From: Paucibacter_B soli
Lineage (GTDB): Bacteria; Pseudomonadota; Gammaproteobacteria; Burkholderiales; Burkholderiaceae_C
Reading direction: 5' to 3'
DNA length: 64,000 nt
Assembly: GCF_037482845.1 (NCBI RefSeq)
Contig: NZ_JBBHJW010000014.1
Location: forward strand, 42,111-106,110
Below are positions 55,294 to 64,000 of the stretch, in pieces. The notes under the pieces are model-generated. The model did not search any database. It was not told where the DNA came from and saw nothing but the letters and a program-made list of their open reading frames with translations. Made by a program: the position numbers and the translations under genes. Position 1 is the stretch's first letter; each line of letters opens with the position of its first letter.

Positions 55294-55946
55294 TGGGGCG
55301 CGCGCCAGCCGCCGGGGTGACCCCGGATTACTGGGACGAGGCTTGCCGCCATCTGAGCAAGCGCGACCGCGTGATGAAAAAGCTGATCCCGCAGTTCGGC
55401 GAGGCGCGGCTGCAGAGCAAGGGCGATGCCTTCACCACCCTGGCGCGCTCCATCGTCGGCCAGCAGATCTCGGTGAAGGCCGCCCAATCGGTGTGGGACA
55501 AGTTCTGCGCCCTGATCAGCGGCCCCAGCCACAAGGTGCCGCCGCAGGCGGTGCTGGCGCTGACCGTGGAGCTGCAGCGCGGCGCCGGCCTGTCGGCGCG
55601 CAAGGTGGAATACCTGCGCGACCTGGCCGAAAGCTTCGAGGCCGGCCGCGTACATGTGAAGCAATGGACGCAGATGGACGATGAAGCCATCATCGACGAG
55701 CTGATCGCGATCCGTGGCATCGGCCGCTGGACGGCCGAGATGTTCCTGATCTTCCACCTCATGCGCCCCAACGTGATGCCGCTGGACGACCTCGGTCTGC
55801 TCAAGGGCATCAGCCAGAACTACTTTTCCGGCGAACCGGTATCGCGTGCTGAGGCGCGCGAGGTGGGCGAGGCCTGGGCCCCCTACCGCTCGGTAGCCAC
55901 ATGGTACATTTGGCGCAGTTTGGACCCGCTGCCGGTGGAGTACTGA
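55293..55946 (+). CDS. DNA-3-methyladenine glycosylase II (AlkA-type, HhH-GPD)
   Basis: 217 aa, the short form without the N-terminal domain of E. coli AlkA. It removes alkylated bases from DNA. The helix-hairpin-helix is AIRGIGRWTAEMFLIF (about 139-154) and the catalytic aspartate is D166 in VMPLDDLGLLKG. Overlap with cysS by one base implies co-translation. Confidence 0.93.
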   Translation: MGRAPAAGVTPDYWDEACRHLSKRDRVMKKLIPQFGEARLQSKGDAFTTLARSIVGQQISVKAAQSVWDKFCALISGPSHKVPPQAVLALTVELQRGAGLSARKVEYLRDLAESFEAGRVHVKQWTQMDDEAIIDELIAIRGIGRWTAEMFLIFHLMRPNVMPLDDLGLLKGISQNYFSGEPVSRAEAREVGEAWAPYRSVATWYIWRSLDPLPVEY

Positions 55947-56040
55947 CCCACCCCCTACCGGCTTCGCCGGCCCCCTCAAGGGGGCGGGCGCGGAGGACCG
56001 GCTCAGCCGGATCCTCGCGCCCCGCGCGGTCAAATCTCAT
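55947..56040. repeat. REP-like cluster of GC hairpins between alkA and accA
   Basis: Three palindromes lie in about 65 bases: CCGGC-TTC-GCCGG at 55958-55970, CCCCCT/AGGGGG at 55971-55984 and an imperfect 14-bp stem between about 55988 and 56020 centred on CCGGC-TCA-GCCGG. Such CCCCCTNN-AAGGGGG arrays are common intergenic repeats in Burkholderiales genomes. It may terminate or stabilise the alkA transcript. Confidence 0.65.
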
Positions 56041-56056
56041 GTCAGGAACACAACTG

Positions 56057-57028
<972 letters not shown>

Positions 57029-58446
57029 TCCAGCCCGCCGCGTCGCCGTTGCCTATAGCGGCGGGCGCGATTCCACCGCCTTGCTGCATGCCACGGCCGC
57101 TCAGGCCCTGGGCTGGGGCCTGCATGTCTGCGCTCTGCATGTGCACCATGGGCTGAGCCCGCAGGCCGATGCCTGGCTGGCGCATGGCCAGCGGCAATGC
57201 GGGCAATGGGCCGCGGCTGGCCTACCCGTCAGTTTCCATGCCCGGCGCCTGAGCGGTGCGCCCGCGCCCGGGCAAAGTACCGAGGCCTGGGCGCGTGCCG
57301 GGCGCTACCAGGCCCTCGCCGAGATGGCGCAGCAGCAGGGCTGCAGCCTGCTGCTGCTGGCCCACCATCGCCGCGACCAGGCCGAGACCTGGCTGCTGCA
57401 GGCCCTGCGCGGTGCCGGCAGCGCCGGGCTGGCGGGCATGCCGCGCGAGCAGTTGCGTGCCGGATTGGTCTGGGCCAGGCCCTGGCTTGACCATCCCCGC
57501 GCCGCCATCGAGGCCTATGTGGCGGCCCATGGGCTCACGCATATCGAGGACGACAGCAACCAGGATGCGCGTTATGCGCGCAACCGCATCCGCTTGCAGC
57601 TCTGGCATGGCTTGAGCGAGGCCTTTCCGCAGGCCGAGGCCAGCCTGGCCCGGGCCGCCGCCTGGGCGCAGCAGAGCCTGAGCCTGCAGCAGGAGATCGC
57701 CGCCGAGGACCTGGCGCGCTGGGCCGACGCTGCCGGCCTGCAGCAGGCCGCGCTGAGCACGCTCTCGCCGGCGCGCGCCAGCAATCTGCTGCGCGCCTGG
57801 CTGCTGCAAGGCCTGGGCCGGGCCGCGCCTGCCAGCTTGGTACAGCGCCTGCTTGACGAGCTGCCGACGGCCAGCTCGGGCTACTGGCCGGTGCCGGGCG
57901 GGCGCTTACAGCTCTATCGCGGGCGGCTGAGCCTGCTTCCCACGCAAGTGGCTCTCGTGACGCCGCGGCCCGAGCTGCTGGACCTCAGCCAGCCGGGTCT
58001 TTACCGCAGTGCGCAATGGCCCGGCGAATGGCAGGTCTGCGCGGTGGAGCAGGGCGGGGTGGCGCCGTCTTTGCTGGCCCACGTGCAGGTGCGCGCTCGC
58101 CAGGGCGGCGAGCAATTCCTTTCTCATCCGAAAAGGGTGACTCGCAGTCTCAAGAAGGCTTGGCAGGCGGCCGGCGTGCCCGAGGCGGCGCGGCATGGGC
58201 CCTTGCTCTATGCGGGGGCGCAATTGCTCCATGTGCCGGGCCTGGGGCTGGATGCGCGCTGCTGGGCGGAGACCGGTCAGCCCCAGCTCAGCATCGTTTG
58301 GCATGCTGATGCCAGCTCTGTTTGACGCAGCTCTGTAACCCGCAAGGCTAGGGTTTTTCCGGGAAGCGGCGCTTAGAATCGCCGGCTGCGACCGCGGCGC
58401 ACACCCGAGCTTTTCCGAACCCACCGCGCATGCAACAAGACATCCC

Positions 58447-59715
58447 ATGGCTTTGATCGTTCACAAGTACGGCGGCACCTCGATGGGCTCGACCGACCGT
58501 ATCCGCAACGTGGCCAAGCGCGTCGCCAAATGGGCGCGTGCCGGTCACCAGATGGTGGTGGTGCCTTCGGCGATGAGCGGCGAGACGAATCGCCTCTTGG
58601 GCCTGGCCAAGGAACTTTCGCCCGCTTCCACCAGCCCCGAGCTGATGCGCGAGCTGGACATGATCGCCTCCACCGGCGAACAGGTGTCGGTGGGCCTCTT
58701 GGCCATCGCACTGCAGGCCGAGGGCATGGAGGCGGTCAGCTACACCGGCTGGCAAGTCCCGGTCGCCACCGATTCCTCCTACACCAAGGCGCGCATCGAG
58801 AGCATCGACGACGCCAAGGTGCGTGCCGATCTGGCCCGGGGCAAGGTGGTGGTGATCGCCGGCTTCCAGGGCATCGATGAGGACAAGAACATCACCACCC
58901 TTGGGCGCGGCGGTTCGGACACCTCGGCGGTGGCGATTGCCGCCGCGATGAAGGCCGACGAATGCCTGATCTACACCGATGTGGACGGCGTCTACACCAC
59001 CGATCCGCGCATCGTGCCCGAGGCACGCCGCCTGCACACCATCAGCTTCGAAGAGATGCTGGAGATGGCCTCGCTGGGCTCCAAGATCCTGCAGATCCGC
59101 TCTGTGGAATTTGCCGGCAAGTACCGCGTGCCGCTGCGCGTGCTCTCCAGCTTCACGCCCTGGGACATCGATATCAACGAGGAAGCCAAGTCCGGCACCC
59201 TGATCAGTTTTGAAGAGGACGAAAAAATGGAACAAGCCGTCGTGTCGGGCATCGCCTTCAACCGTGACGAAGCCAAGGTGACCTTGCTGGGCGTGCCCGA
59301 CAAGCCCGGCATTGCCTTCCAGATCCTGGGCCCGGTGGCGGATGCCAATATCGACATCGACGTCATCATCCAGAACGTCTCGCAGGACGGCAAGACCGAC
59401 TTCTCCTTCACCGTGCACCGCAACGACTACGCGCGCACCATGGAGTTGCTGGAACAGACCGTGGGCCCGGCCACCCATGCCGCCAAGGTGATGGGCGACC
59501 CCAAGATCTGCAAGGTTTCCATCGTCGGCATCGGCATGCGCTCGCATGTGGGCGTGGCCTCCAAGATGTTCCGCGCACTCAGCGAGGAGGGCATCAACAT
59601 CCAGATGATCTCCACCAGCGAGATCAAGACCAGCGTCGTGATCGACGAGAAGTACATGGAGCTGGCGGTGCGCGCCCTGCACAAGGCCTTCGACCTCGAC
59701 CAGCAAGCCGCCTAA
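58447..59715 (+). CDS. lysC: aspartate kinase
   Basis: 422 aa. It performs the first step of the Lys/Thr/Met branch. The kinase domain has K7-Y-G-G-T-S, VPSAMSGETN and GRGGSDTSAVAIAAAM. Two ACT regulatory domains (from about 265) contain VTLLGVPDKPG and VSIVGIGMRSHVGVASKMF. Length and architecture match the Corynebacterium/Bacillus type, which is feedback-inhibited by Lys and/or Thr. A candidate internal start at M261 could give a separate beta subunit. It is preceded by a -10-like TTAGAAT about 80 bases upstream. Confidence 0.96.
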   Translation: MALIVHKYGGTSMGSTDRIRNVAKRVAKWARAGHQMVVVPSAMSGETNRLLGLAKELSPASTSPELMRELDMIASTGEQVSVGLLAIALQAEGMEAVSYTGWQVPVATDSSYTKARIESIDDAKVRADLARGKVVVIAGFQGIDEDKNITTLGRGGSDTSAVAIAAAMKADECLIYTDVDGVYTTDPRIVPEARRLHTISFEEMLEMASLGSKILQIRSVEFAGKYRVPLRVLSSFTPWDIDINEEAKSGTLISFEEDEKMEQAVVSGIAFNRDEAKVTLLGVPDKPGIAFQILGPVADANIDIDVIIQNVSQDGKTDFSFTVHRNDYARTMELLEQTVGPATHAAKVMGDPKICKVSIVGIGMRSHVGVASKMFRALSEEGINIQMISTSEIKTSVVIDEKYMELAVRALHKAFDLDQQAA

Positions 59716-59743
59716 GAAAATTCGTCGAAACATGGAGTTTCGC

Positions 59744-59771
59744 TTGAGCAGGCAAAAACTGCTGCTATACT
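59744..59771 (+). promoter_or_regulatory. sigma-70 promoter of tRNA-Ser(GCT)
   Basis: TTGAGC (59744-59749) and TATACT (59766-59771) are spaced by 16 bases, about 14 bases before the mature tRNA. Confidence 0.75.
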
Positions 59772-59784
59772 GCGAGGCTCTGCT

Positions 59785-59877
59785 GGAGTCGTGACCGAGT
59801 GGCCGAAGGTGCTCCCCTGCTAAGGGAGTATGTGGGCAAAACCTGCATCGAGAGTTCGAATCTCTCCGACTCCGCCA
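59785..59877 (+). tRNA. tRNA-Ser (anticodon GCT)
   Basis: GGAGTCG (59785-59791) pairs with CGACTCC before the GCCA end. The stem CTCCC/GGGAG closes the loop CTGCTAA, anticodon GCT for AGC/AGU. A long variable arm (about 59826-59852) and the TTCGAAT T-loop are present. The 93-base length is normal for class II. Confidence 0.97.
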
Positions 59878-59887
59878 AGAAGACTGG

Positions 59888-59914
59888 AAACCCGCCCTCG
59901 TGGCGGGTTTTTCT
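59888..59914 (+). terminator. terminator after tRNA-Ser(GCT)
   Basis: AAACCCGCC and GGCGGGTTT form a 9-bp stem over a 5-base loop and run into TTCTTTG. Confidence 0.87.
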
Positions 59915-60113
59915 TTGTCTGGCCCGCACCGTGCGGGCTACCGCCGGGCGGCAATTTCCCTGTCAGCGAGCACGCCACCATGAATAGGCCCCAACGGCGC
60001 GTTTTTCTCTGCGCCGAAGATTGGCAGTACGACTTTGGCCCGCCGACTTGGCCGACCGCAACAGCGCAGGGCGCCGAAGCGCCTCGTTGATTGATGTGGT
60101 CCAGGGGCCGTGC

Positions 60114-60430
60114 TCAGCCATCGAACCCCAGTACCCGACGCTGCTCCGCCCAATCCAGCGGCAGCGGCACTTTTGCGATCAAGCCGGCCGCATTGATCTT
60201 CGGCGGCTGCTCACTCCTGGTGATAGCTTGCACAATGTCCGGGGCTAAGAACGCCAGGTGCACGACACGGTTCACATACGAGCTGCCGACGCCCTCCGCA
60301 GTTGCGATCTCCAAGATGCCCGCTGCCTTGCCTGAGGTTAGCTTGCCCGCCCAATCGTGCGCCTTGGCCAGCAGCGCAATCAGCTTGGCATCCGGTGCTC
60401 GGTGCTTCGGCGCTGAGCCGCCCACGATCG
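60114..60430 (-). pseudogene. C-terminal stump of a large serine recombinase
   Basis: About 105 codons survive on the minus strand and end in DWAEQRRVLGFDG-stop. The order KLIALLAKAHDWAGKL, then ILEIATAEGVGSSYVNRVV, HLAFLAPDIVQAI and LPLDWAEQRRVLGF is the recognisable end of large serine recombinases of phage and transposable elements. The catalytic N-terminus and DNA-binding middle are missing. The frame is cut by the left end of the IS256-family element at 60432, and no other part lies on the far side of the element, so a deletion accompanied or followed the insertion. Confidence 0.8.
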
Positions 60431-60431
60431 A

Positions 60432-60458
60432 ACCTGTCAGAAACTTTGTGTGTGAGGC
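60432..60458 (+). repeat. left inverted repeat of the IS256-family element
   Basis: It starts ACCTGTCAGAA and ends GTGTGTGAGGC. It agrees with the reverse complement of the right end at about 22 of 27 positions, interrupted in the centre. Confidence 0.8.
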
Positions 60459-60482
60459 ATAGCATGTCGACAAGGAGCATGA

Positions 60483-61748
60483 ATGCCACGCAAGACGAAG
60501 ACTACCGCTGCACCGGACAAGGCGGAGCAGCCGCAATTCTCAGCCGAACTGCTTGAGCAATTGATTCCCGGGCCTGTGACACCGGCCGAGTTGGAACACA
60601 TCTTCCAGCAGTTCAAGAAGGCAGTGCTGGAGCGCGCCCTGGGCGCCGAGATGAGTCACCACCTGGGCTATGCGCCCGGTCAGGCCAAGCCCGAAGGAAC
60701 TGCGGCCAATCACCGCAACGGCAAGAGCGCCAAGACGGTGTTGACCGATGCAGGCGCCCTGCGCATTGATGTTCCCCGCGACCGTGAGGGCAGCTTCGAG
60801 CCGCAACTCATTGGCAAACACGAGCGGCGCTTCACCGGTTTCGACGACAAGATCATCGCCATGTACGCGCGCGGCATGACGGTGCGCGAGATCCAGGGCT
60901 TCCTCGCCGAGATGTACTCGGTGGACGTCTCGCCCGACCTCATCAGCAGCGTGACCGACGAGGTGATGAGCGAGGTCACGGCCTGGCAGACCCGGCCGCT
61001 GGAGCCGATGTACCCGGTCGTGTTCTTCGACGCGCTGCGCGTCAAGATTCGAGAGGACGCCGTGGTGCGGTCCAAGGCCGTGTACCTGGCGCTGGGCGTG
61101 CTGCCCGACGGCACGCGCGACATCCTCGGGATCTGGATCGAGAACACCGAGGGGGCCAAGTTCTGGATGAAGGTCTTCAACGATCTGAAGACCCGCGGGG
61201 TCCATGACATCCTGATCGCCGTCACGGACGGGCTCAAGGGCATGCCAGAGGCGCTGGGAGCGGTGTTCCCGGCCACGACGCTGCAGACCTGCATCGTGCA
61301 CCTGATCCGCAACAGCCTGGACTTTGCGTCATGGAAGGACCGCAAGGCGCTGGCCGCGGCCATCAAGCCGATCTACACGGCGGTGAACGCCGAGGCCGCC
61401 GAGGCCGAACTGGACGCGTTTGAGGCCGGGCCTTGGGGGCAGAAGTTCCCGACCGTCGTCAGCGCCTGGCGCCGAGCCTGGGACAAGGTCATTCCGTTCT
61501 TCGCCTTCCCGCCCGAGGTGAGGCGGGTGATCTACACGACCAACGCGATCGAGAGCGTGAACGCGCGGCTGCGCAAGATCATCAAGACGCGTGGGCACTT
61601 CCCCAGCGACGACGCGGCGACCAAGCTGATCTGGCTGGCGCTGCGCAACATCACCGAGGACTGGGGGCGTGCTGCGCACAACCGGAAGGCCGCGATGAAT
61701 CAATTCGCGATCCTCTACGAAGACAGGTTCACGAAGTTGACGCCGTAA
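60483..61748 (+). CDS. IS256-family (mutator type) transposase
   Basis: 421 aa, full length. The DDE residues are visible: D183 in YPVVFFDALRV, D249 in AVTDGLKGM and E357 in TTNAIESVNARLRK. TCIVHLIRNSL after the second aspartate matches the Transposase_mut signature. The N-terminal GYAPGQ and NHRNGKSAKTV region matches members that recognise the ends. AAGGAG lies 6 bases before the ATG. No frameshift or stop interrupts it, so it may be functional. Confidence 0.96.
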   Translation: MPRKTKTTAAPDKAEQPQFSAELLEQLIPGPVTPAELEHIFQQFKKAVLERALGAEMSHHLGYAPGQAKPEGTAANHRNGKSAKTVLTDAGALRIDVPRDREGSFEPQLIGKHERRFTGFDDKIIAMYARGMTVREIQGFLAEMYSVDVSPDLISSVTDEVMSEVTAWQTRPLEPMYPVVFFDALRVKIREDAVVRSKAVYLALGVLPDGTRDILGIWIENTEGAKFWMKVFNDLKTRGVHDILIAVTDGLKGMPEALGAVFPATTLQTCIVHLIRNSLDFASWKDRKALAAAIKPIYTAVNAEAAEAELDAFEAGPWGQKFPTVVSAWRRAWDKVIPFFAFPPEVRRVIYTTNAIESVNARLRKIIKTRGHFPSDDAATKLIWLALRNITEDWGRAAHNRKAAMNQFAILYEDRFTKLTP

Positions 61749-61789
61749 GATCGCCCACCAGCTTCACGAATTCGGTGAAGGTTCAATGA

Positions 61790-61816
61790 GCCTCACACAC
61801 AGAAATTCGGACAGGT
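61790..61816 (-). repeat. right inverted repeat of the IS256-family element
   Basis: GCCTCACACACAG... to ...GGACAGGT mirrors the left end. It lies 41 bases after the transposase stop. Confidence 0.8.
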
Positions 61817-62225
61817 CCGCGTTCATTGCCTACGTGCGAATGCAATTGGACGAGATGCGTCATGGAGGTGCGGTTTGACCACTGACGGCCCGATGGCGGG
61901 CATTTCGTCTCCATTCAGCATAGGTCAGTCGCGTGCCGATGGACGTGTTCAATGACGTCGCGTGCCTGATCCGTCGACCGATACGCTGATGCATTTAGGG
62001 TTTCTGCTGATTGGCTCGGCCGCGCAGCGCAACTCCTTCATCTGAGTTGATGAATTAGAGGGCAGCTTAGGGGTTCACCGCGGCATTTGCTTCAACGTAG
62101 ATTCGTGCAGCCCGAGTCGGATGCTGGGTCGCCAAGCCATTCAAGCAGGTCGCAGAACCTGCATTGGCATCGCCGGATGCATCTGGTTCTTGCCGGTAGG
62201 GATCCACTACAGGGGGAAGCAGCAC
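61817..62225. other. 409-bp non-coding stretch before the RTX gene
   Basis: No convincing gene is present. A small inverted repeat TTCATC/GATGAA lies at 62037-62054. An AGGGGGAAG ribosome site lies at the right end, before the RTX-type gene. No continuation of the serine recombinase is visible on either strand. It is lower in GC than the core genome to the left. Confidence 0.5.
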
Positions 62226-64000
62226 ATGGCGATCATCAACTTCGTGCCCAGCACGTCGGCGAGTTTTAGTGCGGCGACAGACACCTTGCAGTTCGCCGCC
62301 AGCTACAGCGCGTCAAACCTTCAGTTTCAGCAGGGCGCATCGCTCCAGGTAGGCATTGCTGGGCAGTACATGAGCTTGCTCGGCGCCAGCTATGCGAGCC
62401 TCACGTCCAGCAACTTGAACTTTGCCGATGGCTCGCTCTTTCGCAAAGGCACGGCGGGCGGCGATGCGCTGACGGGCGGCAGTCATGGGGACTATTTCGA
62501 CCTGGCAGCCGGTGGCAACGACAGCGCATCGGGTGGTGATGGTGACGATACCTTTGTGTTGGGCGATGCCCTGACGGCCTTGGACAGTATTTCGGGTGGA
62601 ACGGGCACCGACACCTTGCGGCTTTCAGGGACCTATGCATCCTCGGTCGTGCTTGGCGCCGCCACGGTGACTGGCGTCGAGCAATTCCAAATTGGCGCGG
62701 GCACGGTCAGGCTCACGCTCAATGACACCGGTGTGTTCACTAGTGTGACCAGTTCACTTCGATTCGACGCCTCGGCGCAAGGGGTGGGCGACGCCTTCGT
62801 CTTTGACGCCAGCCTGCTGGGCGTGCCGCTGCCCACGCCGTACTACGGCAATCTGCAAATCATCGGTGGTGCCGGCAACGACACGCTCTATGCCGGCGCG
62901 GGCAGTGACCATCTCAATGGTGGAGCGGGCGATGATGTCCTGCGCGGTGGCGCCAACAACGACTCCCTCTTTGGCGGCACAGACAACGATCAACTATTCG
63001 GTGAACTGGGCCAAGACACCATCTACGGCAACGACGGCAACGACCAGATCGACGGTGGCGATGGCAACGATTCGCTGAACGGCGGTGCCGGCAACGACGT
63101 GATCGTCGGCGGCGCCGGTGACGATGCCGTTGCTGGTGGCATGGATGCCGACACGCTGACCGGAGGCAGTGGTAACGACACCTTCCGGTTCGACTTTGGC
63201 ACGCCACGCACCGAGTCTTCGCAGACCACGATCGACACCATCACCGACTTCACCAATGGCGACCGGCTCGATCTTCCAGGCACCAACTACATCAACGGCC
63301 TGCCGCTGGCCACGGTGGCTGCCGAGACACCGTTCCGAACCGATGATCAAGCGTTCAGCTCGGGTAGCCTGGGTGTGCGCCCAGGATCAAACCCCGGCGA
63401 CGGCTTTGTGGACGTGCTGTGGCGTTACTCACCGGGGCTCAACCACATCGAGGTCTGGGTCGATGGCAACGATGATGGGCAGTTCAGCGAGGTCGATACC
63501 TTTGTCATTCTCGACAGCAGCCTCACGGGCAAGACCAGCCTGAGCGGCAGCGATTTCGTCGACAACTTCGTCGCCTGGCGCGGCACCGACAACGGCGACA
63601 GTTTCGGCGCCGCCACGCCGGGCATCAACATCGGCGCGGACAACATTGCCTACGCGTTGGGGGGCAACGACACGCTGGACGGCGGACTGGGCAGTGATCA
63701 GCTCTACGGAGGAGCTGACAACGACACGCTGAGCGGTGGCGACGGTAATGACTACCTTTATGGTGGAAGCGGTGCCGACACCTTGGACGGTGGTAGCGGC
63801 AGTGACTCGCTTTATGCGGAGGGCAATGATCGGCCTGGTGTTGCTGGCAGTGATGCGCCAGGGACGATTAACGTGCTCAACGGGGGCTGGGGCAATGATT
63901 CCTTGACAGGTAGCGTCGGCGACGACCAACTGAACGGGCAGGGCGACAACGATTCCCTCTCGGGTGGGGCGGGGATCGACGTGCTGGAGGGTGGCGATGG
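62226..64000 (+). CDS. RTX-type calcium-binding repeat protein, 3' end beyond window
   Basis: 591 codons visible, open to the edge. The N-terminal about 75 residues are Ser/Ala/Gln-rich (LQFAASYSASNLQF) with no signal peptide, as for type I secretion substrates. A first small Asp-rich patch (GGDGDDTFVL) near 100 is followed by a beta-type domain (LRLSGTYASSVVL...). Canonical GGxGxDxUx nonapeptides fill about 214-320. A non-repeat domain (about 320-475, IDTITDFTNGDRLDLPG) follows, then a second nonapeptide array from about 480 to the edge. The repeats bind Ca2+ as a parallel beta-roll. No secretion genes are seen. The ATG follows AGGGGGAAG. Confidence 0.93.
   Translation, partial: MAIINFVPSTSASFSAATDTLQFAASYSASNLQFQQGASLQVGIAGQYMSLLGASYASLTSSNLNFADGSLFRKGTAGGDALTGGSHGDYFDLAAGGNDSASGGDGDDTFVLGDALTALDSISGGTGTDTLRLSGTYASSVVLGAATVTGVEQFQIGAGTVRLTLNDTGVFTSVTSSLRFDASAQGVGDAFVFDASLLGVPLPTPYYGNLQIIGGAGNDTLYAGAGSDHLNGGAGDDVLRGGANNDSLFGGTDNDQLFGELGQDTIYGNDGNDQIDGGDGNDSLNGGAGNDVIVGGAGDDAVAGGMDADTLTGGSGNDTFRFDFGTPRTESSQTTIDTITDFTNGDRLDLPGTNYINGLPLATVAAETPFRTDDQAFSSGSLGVRPGSNPGDGFVDVLWRYSPGLNHIEVWVDGNDDGQFSEVDTFVILDSSLTGKTSLSGSDFVDNFVAWRGTDNGDSFGAATPGINIGADNIAYALGGNDTLDGGLGSDQLYGGADNDTLSGGDGNDYLYGGSGADTLDGGSGSDSLYAEGNDRPGVAGSDAPGTINVLNGGWGNDSLTGSVGDDQLNGQGDNDSLSGGAGIDVLEGGD

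Larger units (their letters stand above)
60432..61816 (+). mobile_element. IS256-family insertion sequence (complete)
   Basis: About 1.39 kb bounded by imperfect inverted repeats of 27 bp (60432-60458 and 61790-61816), sharing ACCTGTC and TGTGTGTGAGGC. It contains one transposase gene in the expected orientation. The flanks 'cacgatcg' and 'ccgcgttc' do not form the 8-9 bp target duplication expected from this family, suggesting rearrangement after insertion. The gene content appears intact, so the element may be active. Confidence 0.88.

Noticed and set aside
58326..58446. Lysine riboswitch in front of lysC
   Set aside because: Only 121 bases are available and no lysine-riboswitch core or terminator hairpin is visible.
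62860..64000. Regularly repeated DNA in the RTX gene as a possible CRISPR array
   Set aside because: The repeats are 27-base coding units for GGxGxDxUx in one open frame, without conserved spacers or leader. No other CRISPR-like array is visible in the window.

Overview
This window is chromosomal DNA from a GC-rich betaproteobacterium. It most resembles the Burkholderiales, Rubrivivax/Leptothrix/Roseateles side (Sphaerotilaceae-like). The assignment rests on gene order and protein character: exbB-exbD-lpxK-Trm112-like-kdsB-adk opposite xseA and sodB, a ccoI-ccoS-ccoNOQP-ccoG cluster next to fnr and hemN, and high GC throughout. It is an inference from reading, not from a database comparison.

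Layout. 1-3.4 kb: 5' part of radC, then fkpB-ispH, serS and tRNA-Ser(CGA). 3.5-7.4 kb: small orphan genes, a collagenase-like lipoprotein and a LytS/LytTR-type two-component pair. 7.5-15.6 kb: tadA-ldcA and a peptide-type ABC importer with a fused double ATPase. 15.9-23.4 kb: a TonB-dependent receptor, a degraded stretch, then tonB-exbB-exbD-exbD plus a repeat-rich exported protein. 23.5-28.2 kb (minus strand): an SDR dehydrogenase with a palindromic operator, and the adk/kdsB/lpxK/exbBD group. 28.6-32.8 kb: xseA, sodB and an OmpR/TctE-type two-component system. 32.8-43.7 kb: a complete cbb3 oxidase and assembly block with fnr, hemN and a SafE-like membrane protein. 43.8-59.7 kb: two unrelated isocitrate dehydrogenases, cold-shock protein, clpSA, a minus-strand mtfA/lpxH/cyclophilin/TPR operon, cysS, alkA, accA, tilS and lysC. 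59.8-64 kb: tRNA-Ser(GCT) followed by an accessory segment holding the C-terminal stump of a large serine recombinase, a complete IS256-family element and an RTX-type calcium-binding protein that runs off the window.

How the genes work together. The clearest module is microaerobic respiration. Three FNR-type boxes (TTGAC-N4-[AG]TCA[AT]) sit before ccoI, inside the end of ccoS ahead of ccoN, and between fnr and hemN. This suggests that the oxidase, its copper pump, oxygen-independent haem synthesis and FNR itself are controlled together. The TonB block is a second module: a receptor plus a dedicated energising complex with two ExbD-like subunits. The core genes form tight operons with ATGA-type overlaps.

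No single locus is clearly a new defence or biosynthetic system. The best candidates for novelty are the tRNA-linked RTX segment, the compact M9-like lipoprotein, the TonB-linked repeat protein, the doubly anchored ABC binding protein and several small orphan proteins.
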